Source: an uncultured Oscillospiraceae bacterium
GTDB taxonomy: Bacteria; Bacillota; Clostridia; Oscillospirales; Ruminococcaceae
Direction: 5' to 3'
Assembly (NCBI GenBank): GCA_900540595.1
Contig: UQGL01000012.1
Location: 1 to 64,000 of the forward strand
DNA: 64,000 bases
Shown: positions 54,699 through 62,930 of the stretch, piece by piece
Layout of the letters: each line of letters begins with the position of its first letter
Numbering within the stretch: the stretch's first letter is position 1
Translations under genes and position numbers: made by a program
Notes under the pieces: model-generated
Seen by the model: the letters and a program-made list of their open reading frames with translations, nothing else
Told to the model about the DNA's origin: nothing
Database searches by the model: none

Positions 54699-55956
54699 CA
54701 ACATACGATCCCTTCATTCTCTGGATATATTCGCGGGGGCTGGCTCCCTCCAGCTTTTTGAACACCTTGCTGAAATAGAAGGCGCTGTCAAAGCCTACCC
54801 GGCTGCTGACCTCATAGATCTTCAGGTCGGTGGCGGCCATCAGCTCCTTGGCGGCGGCGATGCGGGCGGTGGTGACATACTCCACAAAGCCGCGCTCACT
54901 GTTTTGTGCAAAAAGCTGGCTCAGGTAGTTGGGGCTGAAGTTGAACACCGCAGCTACATCGTTGAGGGTCAGCTTTTCGGCCAGATGTGCCCGGATGTAC
55001 TGCTGCACCTGCGCCACGACCTGTGCGCGGTGATCCAGCGGGGTGTTGGGCTTCTCATGGTAAAAGGCAAGGGGAGACTCGCTGCGCAGCAGCTGCTGGG
55101 CGGCCAGTGCATCCTGCCGGCTTTGGGAGATCTGCAGAATGTCCGGCACCGCGCGGCCCACGGCCCAGTAGATCTGGGAGCTGAAATAGTTGTAAAGGAT
55201 CTGCCCGGTGGCCTGCAGGGCGGGGGTCAGCGCGGTCTCGGGGTCCTCGCCCTCCTGCAGGGGCAGCAGCGCCGAAAAATGCTGCAGATCCATGCCGATC
55301 ACGCGGCAGGGACGGTATTTGGGCAGCGTTTCAGCCGCCATGCGGGTGACGCCGGTGCTCAGGGTGAGCAGCTGCTCGGTCGAAAGCTCCGGGGTGCGGA
55401 TGCTGCCCAGCGCCACGACATACTGCGGGGCGTGGAAGTCCAGCCCCAGCTCGGCACACTGGCGGTCAAAGGCGGCGCGGTCGGTCAGCAGACCGCCGTA
55501 CAGCTGCAAAAACAGCCGGTCGCGGTAGCTGTCCATGCTCACGGCGGGGGCAGCGGGGGCCTGCAGCCGCCGCTCCTTCTCCACAGCGGCGCGGGCCTTG
55601 TCCAGCGCGGCGGTCAGGCTCTCGGCAGTCAGGTCGATCTTGACAAGGTAGTCCACCACGCCCAGCCGCATGCTGCGCTTTACATAGTCAAATTCCTCAT
55701 AGCTGGTCAGCATGATGAATACCGGCAGGGCAGAGCCGTCCTTGTGGCAGCTCTCCGCCAGCGTAAAACCATCCATGACCGGCATACGGATGTCGGAAAC
55801 AACGATGTCGGGGTAGGTCTCTCCGATGGCCTTGAGGGCCTCGGCCCCGTTGCGGGCGGTGCCGACCACGGTGTAGCCAAGCTCGGCCCAATTCAGCATG
55901 CCCTGCATACCGATGAGGACCAGCGGCTCATCATCGACCAAGAAAATTTTTGTCAC
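54673..55956 (-). CDS. YesN-type response regulator with AraC DNA-binding domain
   Basis: 427 aa. Receiver domain with DDE (8-10), phosphoacceptor Asp55 (VVSDIRMPVMDGF) and MLTSYEEF; a ~150 residue middle region; and a C-terminal AraC/XylS double HTH (LTLNDVAAVFNFSPNYLSQLFAQN ... KIYEVSSRVGFDSAFYFSKVFKKLEGASPREYIQR). The partner kinase is encoded 92 bp upstream. Such pairs sense sugars outside and activate a neighbouring importer and catabolic genes. Confidence 0.95.
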   Translation of the reverse strand: MTKIFLVDDEPLVLIGMQGMLNWAELGYTVVGTARNGAEALKAIGETYPDIVVSDIRMPVMDGFTLAESCHKDGSALPVFIMLTSYEEFDYVKRSMRLGVVDYLVKIDLTAESLTAALDKARAAVEKERRLQAPAAPAVSMDSYRDRLFLQLYGGLLTDRAAFDRQCAELGLDFHAPQYVVALGSIRTPELSTEQLLTLSTGVTRMAAETLPKYRPCRVIGMDLQHFSALLPLQEGEDPETALTPALQATGQILYNYFSSQIYWAVGRAVPDILQISQSRQDALAAQQLLRSESPLAFYHEKPNTPLDHRAQVVAQVQQYIRAHLAEKLTLNDVAAVFNFSPNYLSQLFAQNSERGFVEYVTTARIAAAKELMAATDLKIYEVSSRVGFDSAFYFSKVFKKLEGASPREYIQRMKGSYVDAKDDAAL

Positions 55957-56047
55957 GGTAACACCTCATTTTGGGGGATGCCTTCCTGTTGGGGAGAGGC
56001 AGGGGTATAAACCCATGGGCGGGCAGACGCGGCAAAGCCGGGCTGCA

Positions 56048-57883
56048 TCAGTCTGCTTTGCGGACGGCTTCCCCTGCGGGGGAGGCCTTTTTGGCGTCCG
56101 GCAGCCGCACCGTTACGGTCGTGCCTACGCCCGGTTCACTCTCGATGCGCAGGCCGTAGGCATCGCCGAAGCTGTATTGCAGCCGGCGGTGAACATTCCA
56201 GATGCCCACATGGCGGTATTTGGCGGCGGCCTCCTCGGGGCCGGGCTCCTGCAGGGCTTTGGCGGCCTGCGCAGGGGTCATGCCCACACCGTCATCGCTC
56301 AGGAGGATCAGCACATCGCCGTTTGCAGCGTCCCGCTCGACCCGCAGGGTCACCTCACCGGCGCTGCCCTTCGGCTCAATGCCGTGGAAGATGGCGTTCT
56401 CGACCAGCGGCTGCAGCGTAAAGCGGGGGATCAGGCAGCTGTGGGTAAGGTTTTCGTCCTCGATATAGCTGACATCAAGGGTGATCGTGCCGCCGTAGCG
56501 GTACTGCTGGATCGTGAAATAGTCGTTGAGCAGGGCAAACTCCTCATACAGCGGCACAAGCCGCTCATTGCCCTTGGAAACGCTTTTCAGCAGGCGGGAG
56601 AGCGCCGTGACCATCTCGGCAATGCCGGGCGCATGCTGGATGGTAGCCATCCACTTGATGCTGTTGAGGGTATTGTAGATGAAATGCGGGTTGATCTGGT
56701 TTTGCAGCATCCGGTATTCAAGGTCCTGCTTTTGCTTTTCGTCCTCAAGGCGGCGGTCCATCAGGGCGGTGATGTTGCCCGACATTTTATTGATGCCGCG
56801 GCCGATGTCGCCCAGCTCGTTGTCCCACTCAATGGCCGGGTCAGCGGAAAAATCGCCGCTGCCGACCGCCTCGATCCGGCTTTGCAGCGCCGTGATCGGG
56901 CGGGCGATCATCCTGTGCAGAAGAAATGCCAGCGCACTGCCCAGCGCCAGAATGGCCGCCAGACTGAATATGAGTGAGGCCGACAGATAGGGAATCTGCC
57001 GCTGCAGCGGTCCGTTGGGCAGGACCTCGATCAGGTAGAGATCATGCACCCCGATGGGATACCGCACGATAAGCTGGGTGTTGACGCCGCTGCCGCGCTC
57101 GTATACCTCGGTCAGGCTGTCGAGGGTCTCGGCGTCAAAGGGGCGGGTGTCCTTATAATAAGTACGGTCGGTGTCAAGCTCGGTCAGGGTGTTGTTCTGC
57201 ACGGTGTAGATATGCTCGCCCATCTCCCACAGCAGCTTCCCGCCCTCTGACAGGGTAAAGCCGCGCAGCGGCGCCGTGATGGCGGAAGGGGAAACAAAGA
57301 TGCAGACATGCGCTGTGCGGTCGGTGCCGGGCAGGGTCAGGGCGCGGCAGATCGGGATCGTCTGCGCCGCCTGAGTGGTCAGCGCCAACGGGTCGCGGGT
57401 GATATACGCCCAGCCGTAGCTGGCCTCGTTGTAGCCGGGGATCGTCTGCAGCAGCTCCGGGGTCAGCGCCACGACATTGGTGGCAGCCGTGCCGAACATC
57501 ATCGGCCGCCCGGCGGCGTTGATGAGCATGAACCGCTGGATATACGGCAGCGTGCGCATGGAGTTGTATTTGGCTGAGATCATCGGGTACATCGAAAGCG
57601 CCTGATTGTTGCCGGCGGAATCGGTCAGCAGGTAGGTGCGCATTGACGGATTGTAGGCGCACCAGCTTGCCAGATCGTCCACCTCGTCAAGGTCGCGGTA
57701 GATGGCGGCGGCTGCAGTCTGCAGGGCATACTCGGCATTCAGCAGGGTGGTACGCTCCCACTCAGCGTTGAGCTGGTGCATGTTGCTGACTGTGATGACG
57801 ATCGACACGCCCAGCGTGAACAGCAGGGTCAGCGTCAGCACCCGCAGCTGCAGGCTGCCCCGATGCAGGTTGAATTTGCCCAT
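56048..57883 (-). CDS. YesM-type sensor histidine kinase
   Basis: 611 aa from ATG 57883 (MGKFNLHRGSLQLRVLTLTL) with AAGGAG five bases upstream. TM1 is at ~13-33 and TM2 at ~300-325 (LIFSLAAILALGSALAFLL), enclosing a ~265 residue dCACHE-like sensor. HAMP with MIARPITALQSRIEAVGSGDF, then His_kinase with MLQNQINPHFIYNTLNSIKWMA and HATPase with LLSDDGVGM. The last residues (AKKASPAGEAVRKAD) run into a short GC-rich hairpin like the family A end. First gene of a regulator operon with its own TTGACA promoter, divergent from the ABC importer. Confidence 0.94.
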   Translation of the reverse strand: MGKFNLHRGSLQLRVLTLTLLFTLGVSIVITVSNMHQLNAEWERTTLLNAEYALQTAAAAIYRDLDEVDDLASWCAYNPSMRTYLLTDSAGNNQALSMYPMISAKYNSMRTLPYIQRFMLINAAGRPMMFGTAATNVVALTPELLQTIPGYNEASYGWAYITRDPLALTTQAAQTIPICRALTLPGTDRTAHVCIFVSPSAITAPLRGFTLSEGGKLLWEMGEHIYTVQNNTLTELDTDRTYYKDTRPFDAETLDSLTEVYERGSGVNTQLIVRYPIGVHDLYLIEVLPNGPLQRQIPYLSASLIFSLAAILALGSALAFLLHRMIARPITALQSRIEAVGSGDFSADPAIEWDNELGDIGRGINKMSGNITALMDRRLEDEKQKQDLEYRMLQNQINPHFIYNTLNSIKWMATIQHAPGIAEMVTALSRLLKSVSKGNERLVPLYEEFALLNDYFTIQQYRYGGTITLDVSYIEDENLTHSCLIPRFTLQPLVENAIFHGIEPKGSAGEVTLRVERDAANGDVLILLSDDGVGMTPAQAAKALQEPGPEEAAAKYRHVGIWNVHRRLQYSFGDAYGLRIESEPGVGTTVTVRLPDAKKASPAGEAVRKAD

Positions 57884-57945
57884 AAAGGCTCCTTGTATAG
57901 TATAATAAGGTGAGAAGCAGCTTTTTGAATGGTCCTGTATATACA

Positions 57946-57975
57946 TATATACCCTATCAGACAGGCTGCTGTCAA
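57946..57975 (-). promoter_or_regulatory. Promoter of the YesM/YesN operon
   Basis: On the minus strand TTGACA (57970-57975) and TATATA (57946-57951), 18 bp apart, ~65 bp before the kinase start. The remaining divergent gap to 58238 has no clear plus-strand promoter; only a TATGAT (58155-58160) is seen, which fits an activator-dependent start. Confidence 0.6.
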
Positions 57976-58238
57976 GAATAAAACTGTACAAATATGACAA
58001 AATAGCGCGTATTTGCTTGTCTATAACTGTAAGAAAGATGAATATTGCAGGTTTCTTGAAATATTACATGTTTTGGCGGTCTCCTTTGCGGAACTGCCGT
58101 AAATATTGCAAAAGTAACCAAAAATATACCATCGCTTTCGGCGGGCAGCGGGTGTATGATAATGACAACGAAAGGGACAGGCCCTCTGCAGAAAGCCTTC
58201 CCGCAAGTAACGATTTCTTTTTAGGAGGAGAAATTAGT

Positions 58239-59576
58239 ATGCGTAAAATGCAAAGATTCGCAGCCCTTGGGCTGGCCGGCACCATGGCCCTGAGCCTGGC
58301 AGCCTGCGGCGGCAGCTCCGCTTCCACCACGGACTCCACCCCTGCAAGCACGGCATCTTCCACCGAGGCCACCGCAGAGAGCACGGCCTCCGGCGACAGC
58401 GTCACCCTGAACTGGGCGCTGTGGGACAAGGACTCCACCGCCTACTGGGCAGCGCTGGCAGACGGCTACATGGCCAGCCACCCCGGCGTCACCATCGAGA
58501 TGACCGACCTTGGCTCCACCGATTACATGACCCAGCTGGCCACCCAGCTGGCCGGCGGCAACGGCGAGCTGGATGTCCTCTCCATCAAGGACATCCCCGG
58601 CTACTCCAACCTGATCAACCTCGGTATGCTGGAGCCGCTGAGCGGCAAGCTGACCACCGATGAGAGCAAGTTCAACGGCGTTCTCGATCAGCTGACCGCC
58701 GAGGACGGCAACTACTACGCTGTTCCGTTCCGCTCTGACTTCTGGGTCGTCTACTACAACAAGGACATCTTCGATCAGGCCGGCATCGAGTACCCCACCA
58801 ACGATATGACGATGGCCGACTTTGACGCCAAGATCCGCGAGGTCTACGAAAAGACCGGCATCTACGGCAACATCTACCACACCTGGCGCTCCACCACGAC
58901 GCTGTTCGGCATTCTGGACGGCAAGAACACCGTCATTGACGGCAACTACGACTTCCTGAAGCCCTACTACGAGCAGGTCATGGCCGAGCAGACTGACGGC
59001 GTCATCCCCAACTACGGCGAGCAGAAGACCGCCAACCTGCACTACTCCGGCGCGTTTGAGAACGGTCAGGCCGCTATGTGCAACATGGGCTCCTGGTTCA
59101 TCGCTACCCTGCAGAAGTACAACGCCGAGGCTTCCGCCAACGGTGTCCAGCCCGTCAACTTCGGCATCGTCAAGTATCCTCATCCGGACGGCGCACCTGC
59201 CGGCTCCACGCTGGGCACTGTGACCAGCCTGGCCGTCAACGCCAACTCCGAGAAGAAAGAGGCTGCGCTTGACTTCGTGAACTGGTGCGCTTCTGAGGAA
59301 GGCGCCAAGGCCGTTGCCGCAGTCGGCACCTTCCCCGCCGTTGCCAGCGACGAGACCAACAAGATCATCTCCTCCACCGAGGGCTTCCCCTCTGACGAGA
59401 ACTCCCTCGAGGCACTGAACACCACCGCCATCTACCTTGAGATGCCGCTGTCCGACAAGGCCTCCGAGATCGAGACCATCCTGAACACCGAGCATGACGC
59501 CATCATGACCGAGAGCGAGACCATCGACGAGGGCATCGCCAACATGAACGAGCAGGTTCAGGCACTGCTGGGCTGA
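58239..59576 (+). CDS. Extracellular sugar-binding lipoprotein of an ABC importer (family 1)
   Basis: 445 aa from ATG 58239 after TAGGAGGAG. Lipobox ALSLAAC with the modified Cys at ~22 and a Ser/Thr-rich spacer (to ~55). The mature part follows the family 1 solute-binding layout: VTLNWALWDKDSTAYWAAL, LATQLAGGNGELDVLSIKD, YYAVPFRSDFWVVYYNKDIFDQAGI, FENGQAAMCNMGSWFI. It delivers oligosaccharide to the two permeases that follow. Codon use indicates high expression. No ATPase gene is present; a shared MsmK-type ATPase elsewhere is likely. Confidence 0.93.
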   Translation: MRKMQRFAALGLAGTMALSLAACGGSSASTTDSTPASTASSTEATAESTASGDSVTLNWALWDKDSTAYWAALADGYMASHPGVTIEMTDLGSTDYMTQLATQLAGGNGELDVLSIKDIPGYSNLINLGMLEPLSGKLTTDESKFNGVLDQLTAEDGNYYAVPFRSDFWVVYYNKDIFDQAGIEYPTNDMTMADFDAKIREVYEKTGIYGNIYHTWRSTTTLFGILDGKNTVIDGNYDFLKPYYEQVMAEQTDGVIPNYGEQKTANLHYSGAFENGQAAMCNMGSWFIATLQKYNAEASANGVQPVNFGIVKYPHPDGAPAGSTLGTVTSLAVNANSEKKEAALDFVNWCASEEGAKAVAAVGTFPAVASDETNKIISSTEGFPSDENSLEALNTTAIYLEMPLSDKASEIETILNTEHDAIMTESETIDEGIANMNEQVQALLG

Positions 59577-59651
59577 TTTGAGTGATCACGGCCCCTGCAA
59601 GAAACATTTGCAATCTTCCAACTTTTTCATAAGTTTTCCTTCTTCTTCGTA

Positions 59652-59679
59652 AAGGGGCGGGCGGGCGCGCCTGCCCCTT
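59652..59679 (+). terminator. Attenuator hairpin between the binding protein and the permeases
   Basis: AAGGGGC and GCCCCTT with a GC-rich centre, then TCTCTT; a leaky hairpin that would give more binding protein than permease. Confidence 0.5.
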
Positions 59680-59714
59680 CTCTTATGCAGCTAACCCCCG
59701 AGGAGGTATGATCC

Positions 59715-60632
59715 ATGGCCGAAACCACACAGGCTGTACAGGTGAACCCAAAGCGCGGCATGAAAAAATCCACGCGGGACAGCCTGATCGCCTACAGCTT
59801 CATCGCACCGAACTTCATCGGCTTCTGCGTCTTTACGCTGGTGCCCATGATCTTCGCCATCGCGCTTTCCTTCTGCAACTGGGATGGTGTTCATCCGGTA
59901 GAGTTCACCAGCATCAGCAACTTTGTCGCGCTGCTCAGTGATAAGACCTTCAAGGCGGCGTTCGTCAATACGCTGGTCTACGCCGTCGGCACCGTGCCGC
60001 TGACGCTGGTCTGCAGCCTTGGTCTGGCCATGCTGCTGAACCAGAAGGTCAAGTGCCGCAACTTCTTCCGCACGGTCTCGTTCTTCCCGTATGTTGCCTC
60101 GCTGGTCGCGGTCGCGGCCGTCTGGAACATGATCTTCAGCCCCTCGATGGGCCCGGTCAACCAGATCCTTGCGGGCCTCGGCGTGGAGAACCTGCCCAAG
60201 TGGGCCGCCGGCAAGGACACCGCTATGCTGACGGTCATCCTCTTCAGCGTATGGAAGAACATGGGCTACTACATGGTCATCTACCTTGCCGGTCTGCAGG
60301 GCACGAACCCCGAGCTGGAGGAGGCTGCTGAGCTGGACGGCGCCAACAAGTGGCAGATCTTCTGGAATGTCACGCTGCCGCAGCTCAAGCCCACGACCTT
60401 CTTTGTCATCATCATGCTGACCATCGCCTCCTTCAAGGTGTATGACCAGATGTATATGATCACTCAGGGCGGCCCGGGCAATGCCACGATGACCCTTGTC
60501 TACTACATTTATAATGTTGCCTTTGTCAACACACCCAAGTACGGCTATGCAAGCGCCGTCTCGATGGTGCTGTTTGTACTGGTGCTGTTTGTCACCATCA
60601 TTCAGTTCAAGGGCTCGTCCAACAACGACTAA
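59715..60632 (+). CDS. Sugar ABC transporter permease (MalF/UgpA type)
   Basis: 305 aa. Six membrane helices (FIAPNFIGFCVFTLVPMIFAIALSF first), and the EAA loop at EEAAELDGANKWQIFWNVTLPQLKP that contacts the ATPase. First of two permease genes; 17 bp before the next. SD GAGGAGG. Confidence 0.95.
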   Translation: MAETTQAVQVNPKRGMKKSTRDSLIAYSFIAPNFIGFCVFTLVPMIFAIALSFCNWDGVHPVEFTSISNFVALLSDKTFKAAFVNTLVYAVGTVPLTLVCSLGLAMLLNQKVKCRNFFRTVSFFPYVASLVAVAAVWNMIFSPSMGPVNQILAGLGVENLPKWAAGKDTAMLTVILFSVWKNMGYYMVIYLAGLQGTNPELEEAAELDGANKWQIFWNVTLPQLKPTTFFVIIMLTIASFKVYDQMYMITQGGPGNATMTLVYYIYNVAFVNTPKYGYASAVSMVLFVLVLFVTIIQFKGSSNND

Positions 60633-60649
60633 GGAAAGGAGGATACACC

Positions 60650-61513
60650 ATGGCTACTACCGCTGTAAAAGAAAAGACCGGCTCGATGAAGGCGCAGCAT
60701 ATCGTCAGCCGCGTGCTGATCTACGCGCTGCTTATCATTGTGGCGGCACTGATGCTCATCCCGTTCCTGTGGATGCTGTCTGCATCCTTTAAGCTGAATA
60801 AGGATGTTTTCACCTTCCCCATTGAGTGGATTCCCTCCAACCCGCGCCCGCAGAACTATGTGGATATTTGGACCAAGATCCCCCTGCTGACCTTTATCAA
60901 AAACACCGCCTTCCTGACCATTGTGGTCACGATTTTGCAGGTGCTGACCTCCTCGTTTGCCGCCTATGCGTTCGCCAAGCTGAACTTCAAGGGCAAGAAT
61001 GTGCTGTTCCTCGGCTATATCGCAACCATCGCGGTGCCCTGGCAGGCCTACATGGTGCCCCAGTTCATGATGATGCGTTCCTGGCATCTGAACAACACCC
61101 ACCTTGCCATCATCTGTTTGCAGGCGTTCAGCGCGTTCGGCGTCTTTATGATGAAGCAGTTCTATGAGGGCGTCCCCACCGAGCTGTGCGAGGCCGCGCG
61201 TATCGACGGCCTGTCGGAGTACGGCATCTACGCCCGCATCATGCTGCCGCTGTCGCTGCCGGCTGTGTCCACGCTGGTCATCTTCACCTTTGTGAACACA
61301 TGGAACGACTTCCTCGGCCCCCTGATCTACCTGACCAAGACGGAGCTGAAAACCATCCAAATCGGCCTGCGCATGTTCATCAGCCAGTATTCCGCAGAGT
61401 ACGGCCTGATCATGGCGGCCTCGGTCATTGCGCTGATCCCGGTGCTGATCGTGTTCCTCTCCCTGCAGAAATATTTCGTGCAGGGCGTTGCATCCAGCGG
61501 CCTGAAGGGCTGA
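60650..61513 (+). CDS. Sugar ABC transporter permease (MalG/UgpE type)
   Basis: 287 aa. Six helices, with the EAA loop CEAARIDGLSEYGIYARIMLPLSLPA. The N-terminal helix ends before LNKDVFTFPIEWIPSNPRPQNYVDIW, typical of the MalG-like partner. Terminator follows. Together with the gene before it forms the membrane channel of the importer. Confidence 0.95.
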   Translation: MATTAVKEKTGSMKAQHIVSRVLIYALLIIVAALMLIPFLWMLSASFKLNKDVFTFPIEWIPSNPRPQNYVDIWTKIPLLTFIKNTAFLTIVVTILQVLTSSFAAYAFAKLNFKGKNVLFLGYIATIAVPWQAYMVPQFMMMRSWHLNNTHLAIICLQAFSAFGVFMMKQFYEGVPTELCEAARIDGLSEYGIYARIMLPLSLPAVSTLVIFTFVNTWNDFLGPLIYLTKTELKTIQIGLRMFISQYSAEYGLIMAASVIALIPVLIVFLSLQKYFVQGVASSGLKG

Positions 61514-61531
61514 TACACTACCCATTTGTAC

Positions 61532-61567
61532 GGGGCGCAAGGCGGAAAGCCCTGCGCCCCTTTTTTT
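61532..61567 (+). terminator. Terminator of the importer operon
   Basis: GGGGCGCA.GGC and GCC.TGCGCCCC stem, loop GGAAA, followed by TTTTTTT. Confidence 0.85.
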
Positions 61568-61708
61568 AAGATAAAAGATAAAAATTATGGTGGCGCGTTC
61601 CGCTGCGCTCCACGCAAAAAAACAAAACCGCGAGCCCCGCATTTTGTTTTCGCCCAAGGCGAAAACTCCACCTTATTTATTATCTATTATCTTTTATCTA
61701 TTCTCTAA
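61568..61708. mobile_element. AT-rich MITE-like element with terminal inverted repeats
   Basis: Left end AGATAAAAGATAA...TTATGGTGG, right end CCACCTTATTTATT...TTATCTTTTATCT, i.e. imperfect inverted ends of ~25-32 bp, and an inner GTTTTCGCC CAA GGCGAAAAC hairpin. It is unlike the GC-rich families and fits a non-autonomous element; no target duplication is clear. Confidence 0.5.
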
Positions 61709-61725
61709 GAAAAAAGAGGTTTCCC

Positions 61726-62889
61726 ATGAAAACATTCCCCAATAAAATCCTGACGAAGTCTCAGGCCGAACAGGCGCTGGATACCGCCGTGGCTCTTGTG
61801 CGGCAGAATCTGCCGCTGTATACAGACCATTGCCAGAACCATTCCAGTGTTCATGACATCTATCCCCAATGCGAGAACAACCAGTGGACCTGCGGCTTCT
61901 GGCCGGGCGAGGTCTGGCTCAGCTATGAGCGCACCGGTGATGCGGCGTTCAAAAATACCGCGCTGACGCTGGTGGACAGCTTTCTGTACCGGATTGAAAA
62001 CAAGATCGAGGTAGACCACCACGATATGGGCTTTCTGTACAGCCCGTCCTGCGTGGCAGCCTACAAGCTGACCGGCAGCGAAAAGGGCCGCCGCGCCGCC
62101 ATTCTGGCCGCTGACCAGCTCTGCACCCGCTTTCAGGAGAAGGGCAGCTTCTTTCAGGCATGGGGTCCGCTGGGCGCTAAAGACAACTACCGCTATATCA
62201 TTGACTGCCTGCTCAATGTGCCGCTGCTCTACTGGGCCAGCGAGACCACGGGCGATGCCCATTATGCCGAGCTGGCGCACCGCCATGTCACGACCTGTCT
62301 GGCCAACTCCATCCGGCCGGACGGCTCGACCTACCACACCTTCTTTATGGACCCCGTGACCGGCGCGCCGGTGCGCGGCGCGACCTGTCAGGGCTACAAG
62401 GATGACAGCTGCTGGGCGCGCGGGCAGGCGTGGGGCGTATACGGCACGGCCATCAGCTACCGCTATACCAAGCGCCCGGAGTATCTGGAGGCCTTCCGCC
62501 GGGTGCTGTCCTATTACCTTGACCGCCTGCCCGAGGATCTGATCCCTTACTGGGATATGACCTTTACCGAGGGCGACACCGAGCCGCGGGACTCCTCCTC
62601 GGCATCCATCGTGGCCTGCGGCCTGCTGGAGGCGGCCAAGTACGCCAACCCCGATCAGGCTGCGGAGTACACGCTGCTGGCGGCCCAGATGCTGGGCAGC
62701 GTGGCCGAGCATTATGCCGTCAGGCAGGGGCCGCAGGGCATCGGCCTTGTGCGCCACGGCACCTACAGCAAAAAGAGCCCCTACAACACCTGCACGCCGG
62801 AGGGCGTGGACGAGTGCGTGAGCTGGGGCGATTACTTCTACATGGAAGGTCTGACCCGGCTGACGAAGGATTGGACCCTTTACTGGTGA
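61726..62889 (+). CDS. GH88 unsaturated glucuronyl hydrolase
   Basis: 387 aa, no signal peptide, as in cytoplasmic UGLs. These enzymes hydrate and release the 4,5-unsaturated uronate left by polysaccharide lyases. Signature segments: CGFWPGEVWLSYERTGD, the catalytic Asp in VDHHDMGFLY, the second Asp in YIIDCLLNVPLLYWA, DDSCWARGQAWGVYG, DSSSASIVACGLLEAA and WGDYFYMEGL. Directly downstream of the importer and close to the heparinase-like gene, which would supply its substrate. Confidence 0.9.
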   Translation: MKTFPNKILTKSQAEQALDTAVALVRQNLPLYTDHCQNHSSVHDIYPQCENNQWTCGFWPGEVWLSYERTGDAAFKNTALTLVDSFLYRIENKIEVDHHDMGFLYSPSCVAAYKLTGSEKGRRAAILAADQLCTRFQEKGSFFQAWGPLGAKDNYRYIIDCLLNVPLLYWASETTGDAHYAELAHRHVTTCLANSIRPDGSTYHTFFMDPVTGAPVRGATCQGYKDDSCWARGQAWGVYGTAISYRYTKRPEYLEAFRRVLSYYLDRLPEDLIPYWDMTFTEGDTEPRDSSSASIVACGLLEAAKYANPDQAAEYTLLAAQMLGSVAEHYAVRQGPQGIGLVRHGTYSKKSPYNTCTPEGVDECVSWGDYFYMEGLTRLTKDWTLYW

Positions 62890-62891
62890 CA

Positions 62892-62917
62892 TAGGGGCCG
62901 GGTGTGCCGGCCTCTAC
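62892..62917. repeat. Degenerate GTAG-type palindrome
   Basis: ATAGGGGCCGGGTGTGCCGG followed by CCTCTAC: one-armed, with the GTAG head changed to ATAG and one stem base lost. Confidence 0.5.
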
Positions 62918-62930
62918 AAGAGGTGATCCT

